Below, one piece after another: positions 52,290 through 61,140 of a DNA stretch of 64,000 nucleotides. The stretch spans positions 62,001-126,000 of the forward strand of contig NZ_JAXMOH010000001.1 of NCBI RefSeq assembly GCF_034670005.1. The letters are read 5' to 3'. A program made the translations under genes and the position numbers. The notes beneath the pieces were generated by a model. That model was not told the origin of the DNA, did not search any database, and worked only from the letters and a program-made list of their open reading frames with translations. Position 1 is the first letter of the stretch, and the number at the start of each line of letters is the position of its first letter. Source of the stretch: Thalassobius sp034670005. GTDB lineage: Bacteria; Pseudomonadota; Alphaproteobacteria; Rhodobacterales; Rhodobacteraceae.

Positions 52290-52305
52290 TGTGCAAATTT
52301 GCACA
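52290..52305. promoter_or_regulatory. 16-base palindrome ahead of azoreductase
   Basis: TGTGCAAATTTGCACA is perfectly symmetric and lies 84 bases before the azoreductase start in an AT-rich gap. It is a likely operator. No regulator gene is adjacent. The rest of the 52022-52388 gap shows no gene. Confidence 0.6.
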
Positions 52306-52388
52306 CAATATAGCGCTTTATCTGCAATTATCAATTCTGACGCACATTGTTAGTGTTCCGTATCACACGTCAGCACAGGACAACTTAC

Positions 52389-52985
52389 ATGACCCATTCC
52401 ATTCTGCATATCGATGCCAGCATCAAACCCGAAGGATCGATCTCCAAGGATCTGACTCGCTCCATCGTTGATCGGTTGCGCAGCGCTCATCCCGATTCGG
52501 AACTCACCTATCGCGATCTTGGGGCCAATCCCCTGCCCGAAGCCGACGCAGCCTGGATCGCCGCAGTGAACACTCCCTCCGAGCAACGTAACGCTGATCA
52601 GTCCGACATCGCCGCCCTTTCAGACCAGTTGATTGCCGAACTCAAAGCGGCCGATACCGTCGTGATCGGCCTGCCGGTCTACAACTTCAACCTGCCGAGC
52701 CAATTGAAGACCTGGCTTGATCAAATGGCGCGGGCCGGTGAAACCTTCCACTACACCGAAGCAGGCCCGGCAGGGTTGGTAAGCGGCACCCGTGCGATCA
52801 TCGCCTACACCTCCGGTGGCACCCGGTTTGGGTCTGATATCGACTTCGCCTCAACCTATCTTCGCCACATGCTGGGCTTTTTCGGCATTACCGATGTTCA
52901 ATTCGTCGCCTCCGATCAGTTCGCCATTGACGCAGAGGCATCGCTGAACGCCGCCAATGAGGGCATTGCCAACCTGGCGGCCTGA
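52389..52985 (+). CDS. azoR: FMN-dependent NADH-azoreductase
   Basis: A 198-residue flavodoxin-like reductase. MTHSILHIDASIKPEGSISKDLT binds FMN phosphate, and PVYNFNLPSQLKTWLD and YTSGGTRFGSD are typical of AzoR. Reduces quinones and azo dyes, usually against thiol or quinone stress. The start at 52389 is the normal one for the family. Confidence 0.93.
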   Translation: MTHSILHIDASIKPEGSISKDLTRSIVDRLRSAHPDSELTYRDLGANPLPEADAAWIAAVNTPSEQRNADQSDIAALSDQLIAELKAADTVVIGLPVYNFNLPSQLKTWLDQMARAGETFHYTEAGPAGLVSGTRAIIAYTSGGTRFGSDIDFASTYLRHMLGFFGITDVQFVASDQFAIDAEASLNAANEGIANLAA

Positions 52986-53027
52986 TTTCCCGGCACTGTG
53001 CAGCAGCCTAACAGCGCACAGACGTCA

Positions 53028-53058
53028 CGGGTGACTGCGGATAGCGGTCACCCGGTTT
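53028..53058 (+). terminator. Terminator after azoreductase
   Basis: CGGGTGAC and GTCACCCG pair across an 11-base loop and are followed by GTTTTC. Confidence 0.65.
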
Positions 53059-53130
53059 TCGGTCAGACGCCTGAAATTTGCCCGGCATTGCGGCTCTGAC
53101 TGCCTGATCCTTTGATTTACAAGGATCAAA

Positions 53131-53940
53131 CTATTCCCATGCCGACGGGTCCAGCCGAAACAGCAACACCAGTTGCGCGTAAACCGCCGGTTCCTTTTGT
53201 TCGAGAGCCCCCGGTTTTTCAAAGAACGCCTCAACCGCCACCGCGAAAAACTCTTCCGGTCCCTCTGCGCCGTAAGCATCCAGCACCGTTTTGCGTCCGG
53301 CCTGAACATTTTGAACGTGGCTTTCATACGCGGTGACGAACGTGCGTTCCCAATCCGCAAAGCTCTGGGTCCGGTCAAGATTTGGAACCCCGTCTGTACG
53401 ACCGGACAGGTCGTCGATCTGGTGAGCGAATTCGTGAAATACGACGTTGTGGCCGTCACCGTCGTCCATCGCGCCCTGTCGGGTATGCGCCCAGGACAGA
53501 ACGACCGGCCCCCGCGCCCAGCTTTCGCCCGTCCGGACCGTTTCGCGTTCCGTCACGACATAGCCGTTATGTTCGGCATGGCGCGACTTGAAAGCCCCCG
53601 GATAGACCAGAATGGTGCGGAGATGCTCGTACCACGCGTCGCTATTGACGACGAGAAAGCAGGCTTGCGCCGCAATGGACAGCCGCATTTCCTCTGTCAC
53701 GTCCAACCCGTTGCAGCCGATGAATTCGATTTGGTTTAAAAACGCGTTGATCTTGCCCTCAAGCTTGCCGCGCAATTCGGACGGAAGCTTCCGGGTCAAA
53801 GGAACCTGCTCTGCAACGATGGCGCGTTGGTGATCCGAAAGCGGGGTTTCAAGAAGGCTTGCCCGACGCTGTTGTCTCGACCAGTACCAAGCCGCAAATG
53901 CACCCGCAGAAATCAGCAGGAGAATAAGGAAAACTGTCAT
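53131..53940 (-). CDS. MtfA-like zinc peptidase (M90)
   Basis: A 269-residue protein with an N-terminal helix (residues 3-20) and the zinc site H169-E170-FA-H173 (VVFHEFAHQID), with the third ligand in EFFAVAVEAFFE. MtfA in E. coli interacts with the repressor Mlc and controls sugar PTS. The membrane helix, absent in E. coli MtfA, suggests this homologue acts at the membrane. Confidence 0.9.
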   Translation of the reverse strand: MTVFLILLLISAGAFAAWYWSRQQRRASLLETPLSDHQRAIVAEQVPLTRKLPSELRGKLEGKINAFLNQIEFIGCNGLDVTEEMRLSIAAQACFLVVNSDAWYEHLRTILVYPGAFKSRHAEHNGYVVTERETVRTGESWARGPVVLSWAHTRQGAMDDGDGHNVVFHEFAHQIDDLSGRTDGVPNLDRTQSFADWERTFVTAYESHVQNVQAGRKTVLDAYGAEGPEEFFAVAVEAFFEKPGALEQKEPAVYAQLVLLFRLDPSAWE

Positions 53941-54058
53941 CGGGACTTACTCCACCGGTCAGCCAACACCCAACATAGCTAGGCATTTACGGGTGTAAAA
54001 CAAGCGCAGACATGGGCGGATCCCTGCTGTATAAAAACAGATGATCGGCACTGTCAGC

Positions 54059-54802
54059 CTAACGCTGCCACGGGGCACCACCCCCATCAGCGCGCCATTC
54101 CTCCTCCAGCGCGATGCGCTCCAGCGCCCGCAATTCGTCCAGCGTGCGCACCCGCGCGCCCTGCCCGCGAAGATGCTGCAATAACCGGTGCGAATGAATG
54201 ATTGTCGGCACTGCGTCCAATGGTTCCCACGCATCCAGCATCGTCAGCCGACGCAGGTTGAATTCCGGCGGCAACACGTAAAACCGCAGATCGCTATCCC
54301 ATAACAGGTCCTTCAGCACCGGCTGATCCCTGTCACGCCCCGAAACATCATACCGTCGCTTCCATTCAGCGAAAAACGCCGCCATCCCGGCATCGTTGCG
54401 ATACAGCATCACCCCCGAGTTCAGCTGCGGGAAAGCATAAGGTGTCGGATGCACCCCATCCTGAATCAGGTCCATCCGCCGGCGCACATCGTGGGCCAAA
54501 GACAGCGCGAACCGATCGGCCAGATCGAACAGATCGCCAAAGGGCGCGATCACCAGAGTATCGCAATCCAGAAACAGCACCCGGTCGAACCGCGCCTTGG
54601 CTAAACAATCCAGCTTTACGCGCGGATGTGTCGATGGCACCGGATGCACCCGGTCGAACCCGGCGACGCCCGGCGCATCTGGCAGATCGGTGAACAGATC
54701 GACCGGCACCCCCGGATTGCTGTCCCGGATACTGGCCAGACATTGCACCGCCAGATCGACATATCCCGCACCTGTCGCCACCAATATCACGCCGTCGCTC
54801 AT
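54059..54802 (-). CDS. Glycosyltransferase of GT-A fold (GT8-like)
   Basis: A 247-residue protein. RVLFLDCDTLV gives the DxD motif, followed by LNSGVMLYR and RDRDQPVLKDLLW, typical of GT8-like enzymes. The start at 54802 follows GGAG; a GTG 15 bases upstream is less likely. It is a single gene, with no polysaccharide cluster near it, so the acceptor is unknown. Confidence 0.75.
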   Translation of the reverse strand: MSDGVILVATGAGYVDLAVQCLASIRDSNPGVPVDLFTDLPDAPGVAGFDRVHPVPSTHPRVKLDCLAKARFDRVLFLDCDTLVIAPFGDLFDLADRFALSLAHDVRRRMDLIQDGVHPTPYAFPQLNSGVMLYRNDAGMAAFFAEWKRRYDVSGRDRDQPVLKDLLWDSDLRFYVLPPEFNLRRLTMLDAWEPLDAVPTIIHSHRLLQHLRGQGARVRTLDELRALERIALEEEWRADGGGAPWQR

Positions 54803-54976
54803 GGATATCTCCGTCACTTGTCCCCCCCCGATTGCGGGGGCGCGGTTCTTCGCGCAATTTCATCCGGCCCCATTCGACCCCATCATATAGCCCCCGGCGT
54901 CCGGAAAACATGACTATCGAACTGCACCGATCCTGCCTAAAGTGTCCCTCAGCTGAACAACAGGAAAAATGGCCGC

Positions 54977-56191
54977 ATGTTTGCCGTCGCTAATACTGAA
55001 AAGCTGGTGGCCGATGGCATCATCACGCCCGACCAGGCCGAAGAAATCAAACATCGCGCCCGTGATGCGATGATTGCGCTCGCGGTGAATTCAGTGCTTT
55101 GCCTGGGTATTTTTGCAGCAACAGCCGGGTTCATCTTGTGGCTGGCCGAACCGGGTGCGGTCGCCATGCTGGGATCTCTGATTCTGGCCGGCGGCATCGC
55201 CATTTTGACGCGTGGCGCAAATTTGACCCGTATGTTCGGCAACGCTGCGGCACTTATGGGTGCGGGCCTGTTGCTGGGCGGCGGCACGGTCGAACTGCTG
55301 ATGAACTTCGAACACGTCGCCGGTTGGATCATGGCAGCAGTGGGTGCGATCACCATGGCTCTGTCCGCCTTGGCGCTGGTGCGCAAAAGCGCTGCGGCAG
55401 GATTCGTGATCGGGGCAATACTGCTGATGGGTGTCGCATTGCACCTCTTTGGGGTTGGTTTCCTGCTCGACCAATTCGACCTGTTTGGCGTCGCCAAAGC
55501 TGGCTTTTTCCTCTATGCGTTCGCTGTGATCGCGGTTGCGGGCTGGTTTACCGATATTCGCTTGATCACCGCCCTTTCCATCGTCCCCTTCGCACAGGCG
55601 CTGGATACCGGAACCGAATATTTTCACGCCGCCTATGTGTTCTATTCCCCTGAACCGGCGCTTTCGATCTTGCAATTGGGCGCACTGATTGCGCTGTGCC
55701 TCTGGATCGCGGCGCGCAGACAGGGACAGGTGGCGCGCCATGCCGGTATCTTGGCGATTCTGGCCTTTATCGTCGCCAACCTGTCGGCCCTGGTTGGATC
55801 ACTTTGGGGCGATGTGGTGGGCGAAACGATCTGGGGGCCCAACTATGCCGGTTTCTATGGAACGGACGGGCAATACCAATCGGAACAGTACCGGGCCGCG
55901 AAGGCAGCTTTCAACGACAGCGCCATGCATATTTCCGCAAACGTTTTCTCAGTACTTTGGGCCATCGCACTGGTGCTGATCGTATTTTGGGCCGCCCATC
56001 GCAACAATCGCGGTCTGTTCAACGCCGCGATGACCTTTGGCGCGATCCACGCCTACACCCAGTTTTTCGAAAGCTTTGCCGACGAACCGCTCGCTTATGT
56101 CATCGGCGGGCTGGCGGCGATCCCGCTGGCCTGGGGCATGTGGCGGCTCAACGCGACCTTCCTTGCCAAATCCAGTTCTCCTGCTGGCTAG
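54977..56191 (+). CDS. Multi-pass membrane protein (DUF2157-like)
   Basis: A 404-residue protein with about ten helices. The soluble N-terminus (TEKLVADGIITPDQAEEIKHRA) followed by paired helices resembles DUF2157 proteins. A polar periplasmic stretch (WGPNYAGFYGTDGQYQSEQYRAAKAAFND) is unusual. Function unknown. It is monocistronic. Confidence 0.65.
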   Translation: MFAVANTEKLVADGIITPDQAEEIKHRARDAMIALAVNSVLCLGIFAATAGFILWLAEPGAVAMLGSLILAGGIAILTRGANLTRMFGNAAALMGAGLLLGGGTVELLMNFEHVAGWIMAAVGAITMALSALALVRKSAAAGFVIGAILLMGVALHLFGVGFLLDQFDLFGVAKAGFFLYAFAVIAVAGWFTDIRLITALSIVPFAQALDTGTEYFHAAYVFYSPEPALSILQLGALIALCLWIAARRQGQVARHAGILAILAFIVANLSALVGSLWGDVVGETIWGPNYAGFYGTDGQYQSEQYRAAKAAFNDSAMHISANVFSVLWAIALVLIVFWAAHRNNRGLFNAAMTFGAIHAYTQFFESFADEPLAYVIGGLAAIPLAWGMWRLNATFLAKSSSPAG

Positions 56192-56297
56192 GTGTTTGAG
56201 ACCGTAAAACTTGACTCTGCCGCGCGCCGCCGCTAAACGCGCACTCAATTCCGGAAGTCCGTCATGCTTCCGGTCCTTTGCATTGTGCAAGGATCGC

Positions 56298-56326
56298 CCC
56301 CCGTCAGCGCGTCGCGCCCACGGGGG
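56298..56326. other. Hairpin in the leader of ffh
   Basis: CCCCCGT and ACGGGGG form a 7-base stem with a 15-base loop about 70 bases before the ffh start. It may be a leader structure or a terminator for upstream transcripts. No SRP RNA sequence was seen here. Confidence 0.4.
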
Positions 56327-56396
56327 CAGTTGGCATTTGGGCCGGTCCTGACTACCTGTAGGGCCATATTGCAACGGGGTTAAAGGAGCCGCGGGA

Positions 56397-57920
56397 ATGT
56401 TTGAAAATCTATCCGAACGCCTGGGCGGAGTCTTTGACCGCCTGAGCAAGCAGGGCGCGCTGAGCGACGAAGACGTCAAAACCGCCCTGCGCGAAGTGCG
56501 CGTCGCGCTGCTCGAAGCCGACGTTTCGCTGCCCGTGGCCCGCGATTTCGTCAAGAAGGTACAGGAACAGGCCACCGGGCAATCGGTAACCAAATCGGTT
56601 ACGCCCGGTCAGCAGGTCGTCAAGATCGTGCATGACGCGCTGGTCGACGTTCTGGCCGGCGAAGGCGACCCGGGTGCGCTGAAGATCGACAACCCTCCGA
56701 CGCCGATCCTGATGGTCGGCCTGCAGGGCTCGGGCAAAACCACGACCACCGGCAAGCTGGCCAAGCGGCTGACCGAAAGAGAAGGCAAGCGGGTGCTGAT
56801 GGCCTCGCTCGACGTCTACCGTCCGGCGGCGATGGAACAGCTGGCGGTTCTGGGCACCCAGATCGGCGTCGATACCCTGCCGATCGTGCCGGGACAAAAA
56901 CCGGTCGATATCGCCAAACGCGCCAAGCAGCAGGCGACGATGGGCGGCTATGACGTCTACATGCTCGATACCGCCGGTCGGCTGCATATCGACGAAGTCC
57001 TGATGGACGAGGTCGAACAGGTCCGCAACGTGGTCAACCCGCGCGAAACCTTGCTGGTGGTCGACGGGCTGACCGGTCAGGTCGCCGTTGAGGTGGCCGA
57101 GGAATTCGATGCCAAGGTCGGCATTTCCGGCGTCGTCCTGACCCGGATGGATGGCGATGGGCGCGGCGGTGCCGCTTTGTCGATGCGCGCCGTGACCGGC
57201 AAGCCGATCAAATTCGTCGGCCTTGGCGAAAAGATGGACGCGCTGGAAACGTTTGAGCCCGAGCGTATCGCCGGCCGTATCCTCGGCATGGGCGACATCG
57301 TGGCCCTGGTCGAAAAGGCGCAGGAAACCATCGAGGCCGAACAGGCCGAACGGATGATGAAGCGGTTCCAGAAGGGTCAGTTCAATATGAACGACCTGAA
57401 AATGCAGCTGGAACAGATGATGAAAATGGGCGGCATGGAAGGCATCATGGGCATGATGCCGGGCATGGGGAAAATGGCCAAGCAGGTGCAGGATGCGGGC
57501 TTTGATGATAAAATCATCACCCGTCAGATCGCGCTGATCCAGTCGATGACCAAGAAAGAACGCGCCAATCCCAAACTGCTTCAGGCCAGCCGCAAGAAAC
57601 GGATCGCCAAAGGTGCCGGTCAGGATGTCAGCGACCTGAATAAGCTGCTGAAAATGCACCGGCAGATGGCCGACATGATGAAAAAAATGGGCAAGATGGG
57701 CAAAGGCGGCATGCTGAAACAGGCCATGAAAGGCATGTTCGGCAAAGGTGGCATGCCCGCCGACATGGCCGGCATGGACCCGTCACAGATGGACCCGAAA
57801 GCGCTGGAAGCCGCAGCCAAGGCAATGGGCAGCGGCAAGGGCATGCCCGGCGGATTGCCGGGTCTCGGTGGCGGCATGGGCCTGCCCGGCGGGCTCAGCG
57901 GCTTCGGCAAGAAGAAGTAA
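56397..57920 (+). CDS. ffh: Signal recognition particle GTPase Ffh
   Basis: A 507-residue protein. The N-domain is followed by the GTPase with GLQGSGKTTTT at 108-115, LDTAGR, DGLTGQ and TRMDGD, and a Met-rich M domain that binds signal peptides and 4.5S RNA. The C-terminus adds an unusually long Gly-Met-rich tail (about residues 440-507). It brings ribosomes to the membrane. It is followed by three GNAT genes, the first 4 bases away. Confidence 0.97.
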   Translation: MFENLSERLGGVFDRLSKQGALSDEDVKTALREVRVALLEADVSLPVARDFVKKVQEQATGQSVTKSVTPGQQVVKIVHDALVDVLAGEGDPGALKIDNPPTPILMVGLQGSGKTTTTGKLAKRLTEREGKRVLMASLDVYRPAAMEQLAVLGTQIGVDTLPIVPGQKPVDIAKRAKQQATMGGYDVYMLDTAGRLHIDEVLMDEVEQVRNVVNPRETLLVVDGLTGQVAVEVAEEFDAKVGISGVVLTRMDGDGRGGAALSMRAVTGKPIKFVGLGEKMDALETFEPERIAGRILGMGDIVALVEKAQETIEAEQAERMMKRFQKGQFNMNDLKMQLEQMMKMGGMEGIMGMMPGMGKMAKQVQDAGFDDKIITRQIALIQSMTKKERANPKLLQASRKKRIAKGAGQDVSDLNKLLKMHRQMADMMKKMGKMGKGGMLKQAMKGMFGKGGMPADMAGMDPSQMDPKALEAAAKAMGSGKGMPGGLPGLGGGMGLPGGLSGFGKKK

Positions 57921-57924
57921 ACCG

Positions 57925-58482
57925 ATGCTGACCCAAGCCCCCACCCTTGAAACCGAACGTCTGATCCTGCGCGGCCCCGAAAACCGGGATGCCGAACCGC
58001 TGATCGCGTTCCTGTGCGATCAGGAACGGGCGGCGGGTTTCGGAGCCTCCCCCGACCGGCACGACGCCTGGCGCTGGTTCGGGCTGATGGTGGGCCATTG
58101 GCATATCCGCGGCTACGGCTATTTCGTGATCGAGGAAAAGGCGACGGGCAAGACCGCAGGCATCTGCGGCATCTGGAATCCGGACGGCTGGCCTGAACCG
58201 GAACTGGGCTGGGTCGTGTTCGACGAGTTCGAAGGCATGGGGCTGGCTCACGAGGCCGCCCTGCGCGCCCGCGAATGGGCCTATGCGCCCGACGGGCTGG
58301 GATTTACCACGCTGACCTCGAACATCGTGCCGTCGAACGCGCGCTCCATCGCGCTGGCCGAACGGCTCGGCGCCTGGGCAGAACGCACCTACACCAATGT
58401 CCACATGGGCGAAGACATCCTCTATCGCCACCCCGGTCCCGATGATCTGGACAAGGACGGATCGGTGGAGGCTTACGCATGA
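57925..58482 (+). CDS. GNAT N-acetyltransferase, tandem copy 1
   Basis: A 185-residue RimJ/RimL-type protein beginning LETERLILRGPENRDAEPL, with GHWHIRGYGYFVIEE and PELGWVVFDEFEGMGLAHEA (acetyl-CoA loop). It is the first of three neighbouring paralogues and starts 4 bases after ffh. The acetylated target is unknown; the location beside translation and targeting genes suggests a protein substrate. Confidence 0.87.
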   Translation: MLTQAPTLETERLILRGPENRDAEPLIAFLCDQERAAGFGASPDRHDAWRWFGLMVGHWHIRGYGYFVIEEKATGKTAGICGIWNPDGWPEPELGWVVFDEFEGMGLAHEAALRAREWAYAPDGLGFTTLTSNIVPSNARSIALAERLGAWAERTYTNVHMGEDILYRHPGPDDLDKDGSVEAYA

Positions 58483-59000
58483 GCCTGTCGCTGAACATCC
58501 CGGTGATCGAAACCGAACGGCTGATCCTGCGCGGCCCGCGCGAAAGCGATTTCGAACCTTTCGCCGCCTTCAGCGCGTCAGAGCGGGCGAAATTCGTCGG
58601 CGGTCCCTATACGCGTTACCGCAGTTGGGGCGGGTTTCTGGCGGGCTACGGTCATTGGGCGCTGCGCGGATACGGCATGTGGATGCTTGAGGATCGCGCC
58701 AGCGGGGCAACTGCAGGACGCGTCGGTGTCATCTTCAACGAAGGCTGGGACGAACCGGAACTGGGCTGGCATATCTATGACGGGTTCGAAGGCCGGGGAC
58801 TGGCCTATGAGGCTGCCCTTGCGGCCCGTGACTATGCCGCGCGCCATTTCGGCATCACCGCCCCGATCAGCTATATCGACCCGGCCAACACCCGGTCCAA
58901 GGCATTGGCAGACCGGTTAGGCGCACGGTTCGAACGCGAAGGCGAAGTGGTGGGCGAAGCCTGCCACGTCTACCGCCATCCCGCGACGGAGGCCGCGTGA
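58479..59000 (+). CDS. GNAT N-acetyltransferase, tandem copy 2
   Basis: A 173-residue paralogue of copy 1, with ETERLILRGPRESDFEPF, GHWALRGYGMWMLED and PELGWHIYDGFEGRGLAYEA in the same order. It overlaps copy 1 by 4 bases (ATGA) and copy 3 by 1 base. Confidence 0.87.
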   Translation: MSLSLNIPVIETERLILRGPRESDFEPFAAFSASERAKFVGGPYTRYRSWGGFLAGYGHWALRGYGMWMLEDRASGATAGRVGVIFNEGWDEPELGWHIYDGFEGRGLAYEAALAARDYAARHFGITAPISYIDPANTRSKALADRLGARFEREGEVVGEACHVYRHPATEAA

Positions 59001-59602
59001 TGCCGGTGAACATCCCTACCCTGGAAACCAAGCGCCTGGTCCTGCGCGGACCGGAGCCGCAGGATTACCCGAATTTCAAATCGACCTTCACCAGCTACCG
59101 CGCCCGGTTCATGGGCGGGCCGCTGAACGATTATGAAACCTGGATGCTCTATGCCGCCGAAATCGGCCATTGGCAGATCCGCGGCTATGGCATGTGGATG
59201 ATCCACGACAAAGAAACCGACAAACCGCTGGGCATGGCCGGCGGCTGGAAACCGGCGAAATGGCCGGAACCGGAACTGGCCTGGATCATCTGGCCGGAAA
59301 CCGCTGGCAAGGGCTATGCGCTGGAAGCAACCAACGTGGTGCGATCCTATCTCTATAACACGCTCGGCTGGGAAACCGCCGTGTCCTATCTGGACCCAAA
59401 GAACCTCGATTCGATCCGGTTGGCCGAACGGTTGGGCGCAAAAAGGGACCCCGAGGCGGTCAGCGTCGATGGTAATGACGTGGTGTACCGCCACCCCAGC
59501 CCAGCACGATTGAAAGACACCCAGCTGTCGCACGGTATTGCGATGGAATTGGCAAATTACGCCGATCCGCTGTTCAAACCGAAAGGATTCGCCCTTGACT
59601 GA
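59000..59602 (+). CDS. GNAT N-acetyltransferase, tandem copy 3
   Basis: A 200-residue paralogue with LETKRLVLRGPEPQDYPNF, GHWQIRGYGMWMIHD and PELAWIIWPETAGKGYALEA. It is more divergent in the acetyl-CoA loop (ETAGKGYA) and has a longer C-terminal tail. The chorismate mutase gene starts within its last codons. Confidence 0.85.
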   Translation: MPVNIPTLETKRLVLRGPEPQDYPNFKSTFTSYRARFMGGPLNDYETWMLYAAEIGHWQIRGYGMWMIHDKETDKPLGMAGGWKPAKWPEPELAWIIWPETAGKGYALEATNVVRSYLYNTLGWETAVSYLDPKNLDSIRLAERLGAKRDPEAVSVDGNDVVYRHPSPARLKDTQLSHGIAMELANYADPLFKPKGFALD

Positions 59603-59891
59603 CGCCGCAACCCGCGCCGCGGAACTCCTCAAGGACCACCGCGAAAGCATCGACCGTCTGGATGCGATCCTCGTCTATACTCTGGGCGAGCGATTCAAAC
59701 ACACCCAGGCGGTGGGCCGTCTCAAGGCCGAACACGACCTTCCCCCGTCCGATCCGGCCCGCGAAGCCAAGCAGATCGCACGGCTTGAAGATTTGGCAAA
59801 CCGGGCTGACCTGGACCCCGATTTCGCCAAGAAGTTTCTGAACTTCATCATCGCTGAAGTTATTCAGCACCATAAGAAACATCAGGAATAA
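59595..59891 (+). CDS. Chorismate mutase (AroQ type)
   Basis: A 98-residue all-helical chorismate mutase starting at TTG at 59595, with RESIDRLDAILVYTLGERFKHTQAVGRLKAEHDLPPSDPAREAKQIARLEDLA. It supplies prephenate to the separate PheA at 45.7 kb. AAAGGA precedes the start, which overlaps the GNAT stop by 8 bases. Confidence 0.93.
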   Translation: MTDAATRAAELLKDHRESIDRLDAILVYTLGERFKHTQAVGRLKAEHDLPPSDPAREAKQIARLEDLANRADLDPDFAKKFLNFIIAEVIQHHKKHQE

Positions 59892-59932
59892 CCGGTCCGA
59901 TACCGGTCCACGCCATCTAAGGAGAAAACACC

Positions 59933-60322
59933 ATGGCTATGAAAATTCGTTTGGCCCGCGGCGGCTCTAAGAAACGTCCCTTCTACCGCGTTGTCGCAGC
60001 AGATTCGCGTATGCCGCGCGATGGCCGCTTCATCGAAAAACTGGGCACCTACAACCCGCTGCTGCCGAAAGACAGCGAAGAGCGTGTGAAACTGGACCTG
60101 GAACGCGTTCAGTACTGGCTCGATCAGGGCGCACAGCCTACCGACCGTGTGGCCCGTTTCCTCGAAGCTTCCGGCACTGTTGCCAAGACCGAACGCAACA
60201 ACCCCAAGAAAGCCGTCCCGGGCAAGAAAGCTCAGGATCGCACGGAAGAAAAAGCCGCTAAGGCCGCTGAAGCTGCTGAAGCAGCAGCAGCCCCTGCCGA
60301 AGAAGCAGCGGCAGAAGAATAA
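59933..60322 (+). CDS. rpsP: 30S ribosomal protein S16
   Basis: A 129-residue S16 with MKIRLARGGSKKRPFYRVVAADSRMPRDGRFIEKLGTYNP. The C-terminal extension (about 90-129) is rich in Ala, Glu and Lys, as in other alphaproteobacteria. It is 41 bases after chorismate mutase, with an AAGGAG ribosome site. Confidence 0.98.
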   Translation: MAMKIRLARGGSKKRPFYRVVAADSRMPRDGRFIEKLGTYNPLLPKDSEERVKLDLERVQYWLDQGAQPTDRVARFLEASGTVAKTERNNPKKAVPGKKAQDRTEEKAAKAAEAAEAAAAPAEEAAAEE

Positions 60323-60339
60323 GTCAGAGGAGCGTTGGA

Positions 60340-60969
60340 ATGCAGGCCTTCCCGCCAGATTTTCAACGCGACCTGACCGATTTGATGCGGTGGCGGCGCG
60401 ATGTGCGCCGCTTCCGCACCGATCCAGTGGACGAGGCATTGCTGCAGCAATGCCTCGACACGTTTCTGCTGGCTCCTTCGGTGGGGCTGTCGGAACCCTG
60501 GCGGGTCATTCGGGTGGTCAGCGATCCCGCCCGGACCGCCGCTTTGGAAAACTTTACCGCCGCCAATGCCAATGCCTTGGCAGGCTATGACGGCGACAGA
60601 GCACAGCTTTACTCCAACCTCAAATTGACCGGAATGCAAAACGCCCCGGTGCAACTGGCCGTCTATTGTGACGATGACACCGAAAAAGGCCATCGTCTGG
60701 GCGCCGCCACAATGCCGGAAACCCGCCGTTATTCGGTTGTATCCGCGATCAATCTGTTCTGGCTCGCGGCGCGGGCGCGCGGTATCGGCGTTGGCTGGGT
60801 GTCGATCCTCGACCCAGAGCAACTGCGCCGCGATCTCGATGTGCCGGACAGCTGGACCTTGGTCGGCTATTTCTGCGTCGGCTGGCCCGAAACCAATGAC
60901 GACACCCCTGAACTGGAACGCGCGGGCTGGGAAACCCGCCGCGATCATCTGCCGGTCGAAACCCGCTAA
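60340..60969 (+). CDS. bluB: 5,6-dimethylbenzimidazole synthase BluB
   Basis: A 209-residue nitroreductase-fold flavoenzyme with LMRWRRDVRRFRTDPVDEALL and APSVGLSEPWRVIRV, then RARGIGVGWVSILDPEQLRRDLDVP. It breaks down reduced FMN to form the lower ligand of vitamin B12. It starts 17 bases after rpsP; the other cobalamin genes are not here. Confidence 0.93.
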   Translation: MQAFPPDFQRDLTDLMRWRRDVRRFRTDPVDEALLQQCLDTFLLAPSVGLSEPWRVIRVVSDPARTAALENFTAANANALAGYDGDRAQLYSNLKLTGMQNAPVQLAVYCDDDTEKGHRLGAATMPETRRYSVVSAINLFWLAARARGIGVGWVSILDPEQLRRDLDVPDSWTLVGYFCVGWPETNDDTPELERAGWETRRDHLPVETR

Positions 60970-60984
60970 CAGTCAGCGCCCGCC

Positions 60985-61008
60985 CGGGCGGTTCGCTGGA
61001 ACCGCCCG
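60985..61008 (+). terminator. Hairpin after bluB
   Basis: CGGGCGGTTC and GAACCGCCCG form a perfect 10-base stem with a GCTG loop 15 bases after the bluB stop. Only weak T-content follows. Confidence 0.6.
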
Positions 61009-61140
61009 AACTGTTGCAATGGCAGGACGCTGCACCTGCCAATCGTCGCGCGCATTCAAGGGCCATATCGCCATGTCAGCAGCACCGCGCCCTCGCCACG
61101 TTAAACAAGAAAGGGCCGTTTGACGACGTTCATCGGCGGT

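Noticed and set aside
56192..56396. Possible small RNA or SRP RNA gene ahead of ffh
   Set aside because: Only a short hairpin is seen. The conserved SRP RNA tetraloop and GGAAGG-type bulge are absent.
56409..57659. 416-codon minus-strand frame
   Set aside because: Antisense to ffh; His/Asp-rich shadow.
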